Assembly (NCBI GenBank): GCA_021234155.1
Contig: JAJEKV010000015.1
Location: forward strand, 5,959,194 to 6,023,193
From: Isoetes taiwanensis
Taxonomy: Eukaryota > Streptophyta > Lycopodiopsida > Isoetales > Isoetaceae
Direction: 5' to 3'
Length of the DNA: 64,000 nt
Part shown: positions 33,356 to 44,220 of the stretch, piece after piece
How positions within the stretch are numbered: the stretch's first letter is position 1
Layout: each line of letters starts with the position of its first letter
Notes under the pieces: generated by a model
Told to the model about the DNA's origin: nothing
Databases searched by the model: none
The model's input: the letters and a program-made list of their open reading frames with translations, nothing else
Made by a program: the position numbers and the translations under genes

Positions 33356-34670
33356 ATGATGGCCCGCACGGCGCATCAAGCAAGGAAGCCTAGCCCAGCC
33401 CGGATCCTCCGGCCCGCCCGATCCGGCCTCTTTCACACGTGATTCTTCCGAGGGCGCCTTCTCCACGCCGATGAATCTTCGTCAAGTGAGGAAGCGTGGC
33501 CGGACCGAGTGACATACGAAATCTTGGAGGACGGCCGGCGCGTCATGAACGAGATCCTCATTTTAAATTGCACGCCGAGGCGTGAAACGCAGCAAGAGGG
33601 GGGAGCAACACCGTGGGGACGCCAACCCACGTGAGGAGCAGAGGGAACAGCGGACCCATCAACAGCCCAAGAACAACCCTGTGTCAGACCCACCTGCGCA
33701 GGAGGAGCTGAGGGGAAGAGAAGAGCAAAGATCCGGGCCGAACTCACCCCGGAAGAAGAGGTCACGCGACGCTTGGCCCACAAGTAACGGCCAAGGCGAG
33801 CCACGGAGCAGAGGACAAAGGGTCGGAAGACGACCCGACCCCACAGCCGGACCCAAGAAGAGGGAGGGCCAAAGCCGTGAAGCGCGTGCAAGAGGAAGCC
33901 GGGTAAAGGTCGGGGAAGCGAGCCGAAGGCCCCGGTCATCAACGAGCCATCCGGAGGGGGGCCACCACCACCCAGAGCGACTTCCGGATGGAGACTACGC
34001 GTGCGCGCAGACGGGGCAAGCTCTTCAAAGCCCCGGTCAGAGAGGAAGAGGTCCTGTGAGCAGAGCGGCCCAAGAACAGAGGAGGCCGGGCAGCCGGGCG
34101 GTGGCCCCCACCATTTCCGGACGTGGGATAGGGTCAAGGCCCCACGGCCGCAACGGAAGCCTATGTGATAGACCCCTAAAGGTCTATCGAAGAGGATCAG
34201 GGAGCACGACGCCGCCGTATGGCAAAGTGGGGAGGCCTACAATGCCTATTACGGTGAGCAGGGTGAGAACGATTGACAGCGGGCACCAACGAAGAGCCGC
34301 ATTAACAATGAAGCCCCTCCACCAAAGCCCAAGCCTCCCGAAAGCACCCGGGGAAGAAGTTTGAGCAAGAAGAAGAAGCTGGAAGCGGGGAGACTCAAGG
34401 AGATCCGCCACTTCCGTAAGAGTCTGGACTCGATTCCCGCAAGGCCGTTCCAAATAGCTTTGGTCCGCTGGGTCATCCAAGAATACAACACGTATACGCG
34501 CGTGGACCGATGAGATGTTGTTGTGTTTACAAGAGGCGGCCAAGCGCATATATAGTTAAGCATTTTGAAGATTCAACGGCCGCGGTGCACTTAAGAGGGT
34601 TACCCTCATGAGGCGGGATATGTATCTTGCGGGCACATCAAGGGTGAACGACCTTGAGTTTTGTAAATAA
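33356..34670 (+). pseudogene. histone H3-like (CENH3-like) gene inside an LTR retrotransposon
   Basis: The start at 33359 reads MARTAHQARKP. It aligns without gaps to the H3 tail, keeping R2, T3, A7, R8 and K9 and replacing K4 by Ala and S10 by Pro. The histone fold lies at 34379-34670 in successive frames: LKEIRHFRKSLDSIPARPFQ and ALVRWVIQEYN (helices N and 1), TDEMLLCLQEAAKRIY and HFEDSTAAVH (helix 2), LKRVTLMRRDMYLAG (loop 2, helix 3), stop at 34668-34670. LQEAA and RVTLM+(K/R)D are CENH3-like rather than canonical H3 features. Between tail and fold are ~310 codons of Arg/Pro/Gly/Glu-rich sequence (mainly a frame at 33582-34364), a very long tail or an intron. At least four frame breaks make this copy a pseudogene. 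Confidence 0.82.
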
Positions 34671-34800
34671 GCGGAAAAATTTTGTTAATATAAAGAAAAT
34701 TTTGTGTAAATAAAGTGTCAAACCTGTTTAAATAGATCAAGATATCGATCCCTAGCCTTCGTTTTAATTAAATTGGAGTTTTGAGCAAAATTGAGGCGAT

Positions 34801-35242
34801 GTCTCACACGTCGCCGCCAGCCGATTTCTACATTTTAGAAATGGGGGTATAACGTGTGAGACCATGCCCAAAAATGCCCAAAACAGCTCCAAATCGACCA
34901 AGTAAGGGGTCAATTCTGCTAACTTTCGATGAGTTTAGTGGAATTACAGCCTTAGATCACCTAAATTGAGTAATCTAGCCCAATTAGGACCCATGTCTCA
35001 CACGTCAGCGCCAGACGATTTCTACATTTTAGAAATCCGTTGGGCTTAACGTGATGAGACCGCACCATTTCATCACCAAATGATCTCCAAATTGCACAAT
35101 AGGTTCAGTAGCTCTCCTTAGCATGCTCAAACTCTAGAAATAGTCTTCAAACTTGCAATTGCATCCCTTAATAGATCAGAATTGCCTAATCTCAGAAAAA
35201 TCTAGGTCATCCAAAAATTAGGTTTTTTCCTTTCTATAAATA
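34801..35242 (+). promoter_or_regulatory. element C module 2: two inverted-repeat elements and TATA box
   Basis: Element 3 has the perfect outer repeat GTCTCACACGT (34801-34811) / ACGTGTGAGAC (34852-34862) around ATTTCTA (34824-34830) / TAGAAAT (34836-34842). Element 4 has GTCTCACACGT (34995-35005) and ACGTGATGAGAC (35049-35060, one extra base) around ATTTCTA (35018-35024) / TAGAAAT (35030-35036). TATAAATA is at 35235-35242, about 120 bp before ORFx. The module repeats the layout of module 1. Confidence 0.7.
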
Positions 35243-35353
35243 AGTCCCCATTTCTTAATTGGCACCTCGCAAATTTGCTCCCCAATCGCTTAGGCGATCT
35301 TTCGGCTCCAGGCGCTTACGCATCCGTTTGATACTCCCTTCTTTGCTAGATCA

Positions 35354-36855
35354 ATGGCTCTTTGCTGATTTCGGGCAATGGTACAGCGCCAGTGCCCATA
35401 CTAATCGAGGCGGATGTCAACGACATCTTCCAAGTCTTTGTGAAAGAAATCGACATCCAAGCTACGCTAAATGCAACCCAGATTATAGGCGGTGCTAGCG
35501 AATTTCAAGCTAGGGTAGGACCCTCCCTTGTTCAAGTTCCCCTTGCATAGGATACTTTGTTCCCCGCCCATCCTTCAAGCGACCTTGGCGATGTCCCAAC
35601 ATCGCCAAGTACTTGACTAACAAGGCGCAGAGACTACTCGACTACATGGTCACGACAGCCAACGGGACCAAGTACTTCTCTTACAATCACGCCCTAGCCA
35701 TCTTCTTATCCCCGCTACCAGAACCCGATGGGGCAACCTCTATCCTCCGATGGAGGTAGACCCCATAGCTGAGCAAGAGGAAGAGCAAATGTTGTTGCGG
35801 TATCAACAGGAGCAGGGAAGCAAGAGAGGATGAAGAAGAGCTGACGACGAAGGATACACCTGAGCTCGACTGCATCGAGGGCGGCAGCCAAGGAGAGCAG
35901 GAGCTGATCAATTTGGCGAGCGGCGGGGGCATCGAGTTGCTCCCCACTTTCGGGCTAGGCATCACAAGCCTAGCCCCTATCATCATCGACGGAGAGGAGT
36001 ATCTACTCCGGCGACATCGTAACCTTCCCGAATGCGAGGGGAGAGGGAGCTCAGGTTGGGCGAACTGCTCCACCACTCGCGGCCGGTAATCGACACGGGC
36101 GACTTCATCGTCCGGAGCCTCGGACTTTCCGGCTTCAAGTGAGAGGGAGTCCGACACCTACCGTGGGAGGACGACCTCCGATATCCAGCCCTGGCGAAGA
36201 TCGGGCAATTGATGGACGGGGGAGCCGCCAATGAGGAGGAGTTCCTCGCCCTCCAAGAACAGGATGGGGATCCGTGGGAAGACCACGAGCATCCTAATGC
36301 CGGTCCTTCGATATCACCCCCGCCAAAAGGAGAAGGAATCGACCTCGAGGCTCGACCGCACAATTGAAGACTACGGTGGAGCTCACCGGGTTGAGGTCGA
36401 CGAGTACGCCCGGCACGAAATTGGAGGCCAAACAGTTTTTAGAAGCTTCGGGCGACACACAACGACAGTCGCTCGAGATACTACTTGCCGCTGATGGATG
36501 GGAGAATAGCGGTAATTCACCGCAAGTTCAGTCAGGCTAAGAAGGAGTGTTTATGCCGATTGCACTCTCGGGCTTGGCCGGGCATGCCGAATAGCAACAA
36601 ATGTCGACTATCTTTGTCTTAGTCAAGAGGTCAATGGCACTCGACCTCTTCGACTTCGCCATTCCCCAGGCGTCGAGGCGAGATTATAAAGGATGGCGGC
36701 CCTTACATCCGACCGCAGGGTAGAAGACCTGGTGAGAGCCATCCAGGGAGGCTCGCCAGCAAGCATCATCAGGAACTTGGGTCACTCAGTAGGGACGGCC
36801 CAAGTTAAGAAGTTTCTTGAGGACAACCCGTCTTACCGGCGATTTCAAGACTAGT
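35354..36855 (+). pseudogene. element C ORFx, frameshifted
   Basis: Starts at ATG 35354 (MAL..), downstream of module 2, with early blocks (frame at 35362) APVPILIEADVNDIFQVFVK and IDIQATLNATQIIGGASEFQ. Later blocks match B's ORFx: TGDFIVRS, EEFLALQEQ, HRVEVDEYAR, DGRIAVIHRKFS, LFDFAIP and, at the end, SIIRNLGHSVGTAQVKKFLE before the stop near 36855. At least four frames are used, so the copy is dead. The conserved order in two independent copies supports a real protein of ~450-500 residues. The function is unknown. Confidence 0.55.
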
Positions 36856-36869
36856 TAGACTCTTGATCC

Positions 36870-38205
36870 CGGAGACTTTTTGTATTTAAAATATTATATG
36901 ATATATAAATACAATTCTGCTGCACTTTAAATGTTTCGTTGATGTATTTTGCCCCACAATTATACCAACAAACATAAACAATGCAAGAAGAACAAATGGA
37001 ACTAATCATATAGCCATGAATTGCTTGTGTATGCAGCCAGAGGCCTAAACGCAGGGGAACGACAACTGCGAGACCTTATAGAAGAACAAACCCCGCCTGC
37101 ATTCACCCAAGCAAAGGAACCTATTTGAAGATAGGGAACCCATGACCCCGTGAGGAGGGAGATAGCCCGGATGAGGACGGACTTGGAGCAGATAAAGGCA
37201 TTACCGCCCTCACAAGGTGGAGGGGTTCGTGGGCAATGCTCGCTTGCCGCAAGCATCAGCTCTGAGGGAAGGAAGGGACAAGAAGAGGAGCAAGAGAAGG
37301 AGATCCCCCAACCGAATCTTCCGACTCAAGTTCGTGACTTCGTGACCGACCAAGAAGAGGAAGAACGGTGCCGTGAACTAAAGATGGAAGGCGAGGAACA
37401 CCCGTGAGGGACGATTAAAAGAGATACTGTGGCCTCGACTACCGTAAGAAGGTAGATTCGCGACCGGGCAATGTATGGAAGGTCCTGAATCGAATTCTCG
37501 AAGGGGAGAACAGTCGATTGGAAGCAGAGGCATGGTATCGGACGAAATGAGCGAAAGTACGGAAATGCTTATGGCATGAAGGATAAGGACAAAGAAAGTT
37601 GCAACAGCCAACTTGAAAGGAGCCGCCGGATTTGGTGGAAGGGTTATGCAAAGGCACACGCTTAAGCGGGGATGCTTGTAAGTTCAGAAAGTTTGCTAAA
37701 GCCTTCTGCGCCATTACGTTCCAAGGAACATAAGTCCAAAGATGATGCGTTAGCTTTATGTTGCGGCAAGGCAACAAATCGCCTCGTAAATATACAGAGG
37801 AATTCATGAGGCTAAGGTCAGATGTGCCGGGTTGGGAGAGAAGCATGCAAGAGAAAGCTATATTGAGGGGTTGAATGAGGAGATCCAAGAAGCTTGTGAG
37901 GGCAATAAACCCTAGGACAAGATCGCGGGAATCCAAGGCTATAAGTTTGCAGGGTCGGGACCTCGCAATAGCGGGCACAAGCAAGCCAAGTATTTCCGTG
38001 ATAAAGGCAAGGCGACAGAAGCTATAGCCCCGTGGCAGCTCACCCAGGTCCGGCTAGAACCTACGTGGTGGGGTGGGAAGCGGCAGAGAAGAAGAAGGTG
38101 TCCTTCAAGGACAAGCAGGAGAGGTCAAACTACTCCAAAGCAAAGGTAATCCCCTTTTGCAAGCGTGCCCAAGGAAAAAAGAGGAGGAGTGCATAGAAAA
38201 GCGGC
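36870..38205 (+). pseudogene. element C gag with its own TATA-like upstream sequence
   Basis: After ORFx comes ATATATAAATAC (about 36901-36915), conserved in B. Gag-like blocks follow: an acidic/basic helical region (37150-37407, VRREIARMRTDLEQIK), RIWWKGYAKAH near 37630-37660, KYTEEFMRLRSDV near 37795-37835 and EKHARESYIEGLNEEIQEA near 37840-37890. Frames shift several times. The sequence ends abruptly near 38205, where the zinc-knuckle region should be. Confidence 0.65.
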
Positions 38206-38826
38206 CGCGGCCCAAAAGGGGTTTGAATTGTTGAAGGAAGCTTTAACAACAGCCCCGATCTTAACCCTCACGGACCGGACAAAGATAAGCTTGTAGCAAC
38301 AGATGCGAGTAAGATAGCTATAGGTGCGGTGCTTATGCAAGAAGAGCGTGTGGTAGCGTATGATTCCGGGGAAGATGAACGACGCCAGACGCCGCCACCC
38401 AACGCGACGATCGGGAGCCGCTGCGGTTGTCGAGGGCATTAAGAATATGGAGGCATTATCTCTTGGGAAGGAAGTTCCAATTGGATATCACCCATGAGCC
38501 TCCAATATGTATTCCACGCGAACCACACCTTAACTGGAGGCACGGAGATGGATGGAGTTCCTCGAAGAATATGACTTTGATATAGTCTACAAGGGAAGCT
38601 CAATGTGGTAGCAGATGCTTTCAAGGCATCCCCGACAACTAGAGTGCATTGCAATGCAATTTCGACGCTCCAAATGACTTTGGTAAGAGGATTGAAGAAT
38701 CCTTGCCAACGGATGTGGATTTCGGGAAGTATGGGCAAGCCTTTCGAAGGAGGCTAGAATGATAAAGAGCGGGAGGCCTTCAAGCATTATAAGAAGGAAG
38801 GCAACCTGTTATACCATAAGAGCAAG
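38206..38826 (+). pseudogene. element C RNase H remnant fused to gag
   Basis: Begins within the RT-RNase H connection ([18 protein letters not shown]) and continues through QQMR..-like frame-broken RNase H to [15 protein letters not shown] (38550-38590) and the ALSRHP-like region. Compared with B, everything from the gag knuckle to the end of RT (protease, fingers, palm with FFDD, thumb) is absent. Junction near 38200-38212. Confidence 0.85.
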
Positions 38827-39780
38827 TTGTGCGTGCCGAATCATCGTGTAAGGAAGTTAATCCTCCATGACACGCACAACAGCCCAATAGCTGGCCATGC
38901 GGGATTCATGAAAACATATTTCAAAGCGCAAAGCACGCTATTATTGGCCAGAATGAAGAAGCAAATAGCTCGTTACACCAAGGAATGTCAGCTATGCCAG
39001 CCAGAGGCAGCAGCAGCCTTCAATTCCGGGGGCATTAGAGCCATTAGCGTGCCAAACGCTAAGTGGGAGGTAATCAGCATGGATTTCATCACGGGACTCC
39101 CAAGAACAGCCGAGAGGCAAGGATGCCTTGATGGTAGTGGTCGACAAGTTGTCGAAGATGGCACATTTGTGCCTTGCGAACTACGATACTGACCATGGAT
39201 ACAAAGAAAGCTCTTCACCAAAGAGATCTTCAAGCTTCATGGCATGCCAAGGGAGATCATCTCCGATAGGGATCCGAAGTTCATGCGCCTTTTGGCAAGA
39301 CCTCTTTGCGACGATTTATCCGAACGGCTATCCATGAGCACGCATATCATCCTCGGACGGATGGCCGCACCGGAGCGGACCAACAGATTTTAGAGGACAT
39401 GCTACTTAAACTATGTCCGGAATAAGCAAAGTATGTGGGAAGAATTTATTCACTTGGTGGAGTTTGCATACAATAGCACCAAGCGGTGAATCATCCCAAA
39501 TGTCGTAGTTTATGATCAATTACGGCTATCGCTGCCTAACTCCGCATTAATTTGGCACAACCCGTGTCAAAAAGTGGAAGTTTCGCAGCCAGATGTTGGC
39601 CGATATGCGCAGCCTTGTGGAAGAAGTTCGGGGTTATCCGCTAGCAGCAAGAAGTCGACAAAAGAGCATCACGACAAGCATCGAACAAGAAGAGAGTTCA
39701 AAGTTGGAGATGATGTTTGGCTCAAGATCAAGGTGAAGTAAAAGCGGCTCGGGATCGGGAATTGCAAGTTCGTAATAGTC
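38827..39780 (+). pseudogene. element C integrase
   Basis: HHCC domain (LHDTHNSPIAGHAGF, CQLCQ) and first Asp (WEVISMDFITGLP) are intact at 38827-39110. The core continues in other frames (DGSGRQVVEDG against VVVDKLSKMAHL, then ISDRDPKF-like and MINYGY). There are many frameshifts. At about 39500 it retains CAA where B has the stop TAA. Confidence 0.9.
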
Positions 39781-39839
39781 AAGAGAGTAGGTAATCAATC
39801 CTACAAGCTAGATTTGCCAAAGACACCTAAAGATTCATA

Positions 39840-40148
39840 AGGTCTTCCCACGTGAGTTTGTTGAAGAAGCATACCCAAATCCGGATGAAGTCTTGATTCG
39901 CCAACGTTGTTGGAAATGACGAGGAGCAAATTGGAGATAGTTCGCAATTGATTCTTGATAAAGCTTTCAAGAAAACGAGGAGATCAGAATTCCTCCAGTA
40001 TTTGGTCAAGTGGAAACACTTACCAGTGGAAGATGCGACGTGGGTACTTAAGAAAGATTTAGTAAAGCAGTATCCACAGTTTATGGAGCAATGGGACGGC
40101 AAGGTCATCTCCGAAGAAATCGCCAGCATGTCGATTTGTGTAGGTTAA
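39840..40148 (+). pseudogene. element C chromodomain
   Basis: Frame 39948-40148 encodes LDKAFKKTRRSEFLQYLVKW, then KHLPVEDATWVLKKDLVKQY, nearly identical to B. It sits at the integrase C-terminus as in chromoviruses. Confidence 0.9.
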
Positions 40149-41010
40149 TTCTGGTGTAGTTAAGATTAATCTACGCATGCCACCTATGCTTAGTATGGGT
40201 CGCATGCGTTGTTACCAATGATGGGACCACTACGGTGATCTCTAGGGCGTGGTGTAATGCCAATGTAGGCATGATCGCGTTTCCGCTTGGGCGAGTGGAA
40301 GGTAGATTAGAAAGTCTACTTCTGTCCCACGGAAGTAGACGACCTCGAGAGAAAGGAGGTCATGAAGGAATGCATTGATAGGGAAAGCACCTTTAGCCCC
40401 ATATATGCTTTGATAGGAGGAATCTATCCTTCGCGCCCCCCACGCGAGAAGGATATCCTCCACGCTGGGCAACTAGAGGTGTAGGCATGAGCGGCATATA
40501 GGCATGTAGGCGCTGTCTCCGCGGCCATAATGGAAGATTCACCCTCTTCCTACGCCGGGAGATTAGCCATGCATCCATGTAGATAGGTGGGGTGGTCACC
40601 ATATAACCAAAATTTTATTTAATAATTAAATGGTACTAACGTAGTGTCGACCTGCAGGCCAGTAGAGCGCTCCGGAGGGCAAGGAGGTTGCAAGATGAAG
40701 ACTTGCGAACTTAAACACAAATTTTGTTGGAATGTGTTGCAAGGAAGGAAGAGTGCCCGAGACGTTAATTTTAAATTTTGATAAACTTAATTGTAATGTT
40801 AAGTGAATTTTGGAGTAATCTGCTAGTAATGTTTCAATTGATAAGTTATGTTATAATATAATAATGTGATAATGTCATAAAAATATTACCTTAAGGTAAT
40901 TTTAATAAATGTGTAAGAATTATAGTAGTAATCGTATGTATAATGTTGATTGCAAAGTTACGATGATCCCAAGGTGGGAGACCCACGATCGTCGCGGACA
41001 AAGATCATTT
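40149..41010 (+). other. element C 3' non-coding region
   Basis: Holds the hairpin GTCTACTTC (40314-40322) / GAAGTAGAC (40332-40340) and a damaged copy of the CTTGC...TGTGTTGCAAG hairpin near 40700-40742. A first polypurine tract is at 40971-40981. Confidence 0.75.
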
Positions 41011-41011
41011 C

Positions 41012-41024
41012 AAGGTGGGGAGAA
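41012..41024 (+). other. element C polypurine tract
   Basis: AAGGTGGGGAGAA directly before the 3' LTR, identical to A and to the complement of B. Confidence 0.85.
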
Positions 41025-42690
41025 TGTGACGTTCCAAAGACAAGATACGCCCCCAGACGTATACCGCATCGCCTCGTCACGCCGCGACACGCCACTCTAG
41101 CCGACGGTACGCTTAGCGTGCAGCCGTGTGAGTAGCCCTAGGGGGCAACTTGCCGTAAATATGTGTAACTATTAATGTGCACATTTTCCAATGTACACAT
41201 TAATGTGGGCACACATTTCCAAGTGGACACTTCATGCCAAGTGGGCCACACCCATAGGTGCAATTAATGTGCACATTTTCCAATGTACACATTAATGTGG
41301 GCACACATTTCCATGTGCGCACATTTGGCCACCTAGCCCTTAAAGGCAAGTGGGCCCATTTCCAATTATCCCACATGCCAAAAGGGGATAATTGGAAACC
41401 CTAACCAACCCCCTTGTCTATATAGGGTAGGAAACCCTAACTAGCCCAATTTTCGATTTTAGGGTTTTAGAACTCGCTTTGGGCCTCAACAGCCAAAACC
41501 AAGATCCCGACTCTGCCGGGAGAATTACATCCTTAGTTTCCCTTGATTCGAAAGGCCTCAAAGCCAGGATGGTCGAGCTCAGGTCAGGAGGAGCCTCTCA
41601 AGGATCAGGTATTTGGCCAATTAGATAGTCTAAACCCTATTCTAGTCATTGAATCAGTAGGTTTAGCCTATTAGATTGGCCATAGCAGCCCTCTAGATCT
41701 TTAGATAGCAGATTCTAACTAAAGAACCTAACTCTATGTTGTAGATTAGATCTAGTTCTTTAGTTCTCTGTGAAGTATATGGATGATGCATCTCTATGAA
41801 CTCCTTGTATTGGGAAGGGGGGTAGAGACCTAAAGCTTTGTAGATGATGCTCCTAGAGTAGCCTCTCTAGCTGCTTGTAGATTCGGCCAGGGCACAAGAG
41901 CCACACCGGATGTGGGTGAAGGGGACCGGGCCGAGAAGGAGGTTCATGTCCCGACTCTTGAACGGTTCCTCCGGTGTGTAAGGCCTACCGGAACCATTGT
42001 GACTAGGTCTAATGGCTTGCCACCGCGTGTGGGCAAGGCATGGGCGGGCCGACACCGCGGAGGTGGTGAATATGACCTTCCATTGAGTTCACCGAATCAC
42101 GGGCGGTGGCCCTCTAGTCACCTCGAAGTCAAGATGTAGATCTCTCGAGGGAGTGATCCCTACCTGCCCGGGAATGGGAAGATGAGCCCGTGAGTAGCCC
42201 TCTTGGCTATGCATCCCGGCTGGCTGATCAAAGTCCCCGACACTTTTTCGCACCACTCTGCAAAGTGTGCACAGGAGGGGCGGATGGAGTGGACAACCCC
42301 TAAGCCATGTTCATATATGACCAAATCCATTGCCATGAATTCCGGCATGCGCAATGAACTCGAGACCTAAGCCGTCATCATCCCTTGAGTCCGAGCCTTG
42401 GGTAGGATTCCCTATGTGATGTGTTGATCTTTGTCTATGCGGACATGTGGAGGACCATCCTTCGTGATGGTCATATGATGTTGATGTATGTGCATGACAT
42501 GTATGTTTACGCTTCGCGTTTAGGTAGGCCCCGAGGGAGACGGGTGCAATGACCCTTCCACTCTTCCCATCGGAACCCGCCGGTTGCAAAGTGTCATGTG
42601 GAGGGCCCTGTATTAGCATGGAGCTGGTATGGGGGATGAACTCCTGTTTGTATACGGTGAGTGCACCGTATATGAGTAGGGGACGTCACA
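41025..42690 (+). repeat. element C 3' LTR
   Basis: TGTGACGTTCC...GGGGACGTCACA, followed by CTACG. It differs from the 5' LTR mostly in small clusters at CTG/CAG words. Confidence 0.93.
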
Positions 42691-43772
42691 CTACGACAAT
42701 ATGTAGTTATTAGATATATCTTTTTTTTCTATAAGTGTTATGTTTTTTCTTTACATGTTGGTTTTAAAAGTTATCATTGTTTTCTGAAAAAATAATACGT
42801 AGTTTTAAAGAAATCCACATATAGGGTTTAAAAATAATTGTTATTTTTAAACGTTGTTTTCCTTGATTTGATATGTAGCTATTAAGAAGTAGACACGTTG
42901 TTTCTTAATGTAGATGTTGTCCCCAGTATTGTTTCTGCAAAAAAAATGAAATAAAATATATGTGGATTTTATTTAAATTTAGAGAAACAACCCGTTTGGT
43001 CCACTATGGAACATCTGTCTAACCAATCAAATATTGACACGTGGCACTCAATCTTTCAAAAAAAAAACAACCCCCAAAGATTTATTTTTTGGCTATTGAT
43101 AATTTTAATCTACTAAAAGAAAAAGGCATCATGGAGCCAGCATCATTTGAATGCAAATAAAATGAATGCAGCATTGTAAATTTCCACTTAACTCAAGTTT
43201 GCCTTGAAATTTAATTGATTCCATATTTACACTCAAGCTTGCCTTGAAACACAGATTACATTTTCACAAATTTATATATTGTATAAACTCAATTTTGCTT
43301 TATTGATTCTTGCCAAGGAACCGATTTGATACATAGTAAATGATATGCATATTCTTCTTCTTTTTCATAGCACTTCGCCACCTTGCAAACCCGTCTGTTT
43401 CTTTTCATTATGCCAAAATATTCGAAGAAAGGAAGGTTGGCATGTTTCTTTAATGCAATTTTACAAATGGAGAGCTGCCAAATGTTAGATCCAGGTACCC
43501 CCTCGTGTGACAAGAGTCGCCAAGTCTTGTTAGATCTTCATTCCAGTCTACTGATTTCAAGATTCGATTGGAGCAAAGGGCCAAGAAGTTGGATTAAGGC
43601 ATCTTTAAGGATCTGCAGAAACGGAACCTCGGACGGGCGGACTAGGTCATCTCGATTGAAAGAACATATTAGATAGTTTACAAGATCAAGAGAGCGATGA
43701 AAAATAGATTGAACTCATTGAACCGATGCGTTGCGTTGCTACTAGCGATACTGTTGATGCGGTGATGAGCAC
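42691..43772. other. right part of C's target and intergenic DNA
   Basis: 42696-42960 continues the GTTGTTTT-rich sequence split by C. 43050-43070 has an A run. A plus frame at 43383-43676 is open but unrecognised. Confidence 0.45.
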
Positions 43773-44102
43773 CTACATCGTGAAGGAGCTTTGCCATCGC
43801 CAAGCAAAGGAGCTCTGCCAGATTCGCGACGCCAAAGAAGCCATAGCACCGCTAATATGTTCAAATCTACCAAAAATCTTCAGTAAATGAGGATCCAGAT
43901 CTGCAAAAGCGTTAAGTGACAATATTTTACGACTTTGTGCTTCTACCCGGAACCATCTTTTACAAACCAAGGAGCATGTGAATCGACAGACATGATCAAG
44001 CCTATTAAAGATCAAAGCCAAGCACTCATCCGGGATATAGAAACTCAAATCCTCACCTTCTTCGAGAGCTTGATTGTCCCATTTTTTCCTGCTGGACTTC
44101 AA
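43773..44102 (-). pseudogene. F-box gene fragment (SKIP2/VFB-type)
   Basis: A 109-residue frame with an F-box at residues ~18-60: LSFYIPDECLALIFNRLDHV, then FTCSLVCKRWFRVEAQSRKI and SLNAFADLDPHLLKIFGRFE. This is the pattern of plant SKIP2/VIER F-box proteins, whose F-box binds SKP1 in SCF ubiquitin ligases. The leucine-rich repeats that should follow (total ~500 residues) are absent: after FEHISGAMASLASRIW the frame ends in unrelated sequence. It is a truncated gene piece, possibly carried by a transposon, since CACTA-like sequence lies at 44221. Confidence 0.75.
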
Positions 44103-44220
44103 GAATGGGAAAGCATCACGTACTTATGAATCGATATAGCTGCGAAGTCATGCCTTTTTTGCAGAAAAAGATGTCTTATTCCAGCGGATTAGGGTCAAAT
44201 GTGAACATGGCGCGATGGCG

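Larger units (their letters stand above)
31035..42690 (+). mobile_element. element C: chromovirus with H3-like gene, internal pol deletion
   Basis: LTRs at 31035-32713 and 41025-42690 (TGTGACG...CGTCACA), flanked by the 5-bp duplication CTACG (31030-31034, 42691-42695). The interior runs: primer site, regulatory module 1, histone H3-like gene, module 2, ORFx, gag, RNase H, integrase, chromodomain, 3' region, polypurine tract. Protease and most of RT are deleted. Frameshifts are dense, so it cannot encode its own movement. Confidence 0.93.

Noticed and set aside
33433-34137. 234-residue minus-strand ORF
   Set aside because: It is the mirror of the GC-rich, stop-poor tail of the H3-like gene; no motif on this strand.
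30548-43004. TTTGGTCCAC on both sides read as a 10-bp target duplication
   Set aside because: The sequence after 43004 does not continue element B, and the supposed terminal repeats match over only about seven bases; more likely chance or internal repeat.
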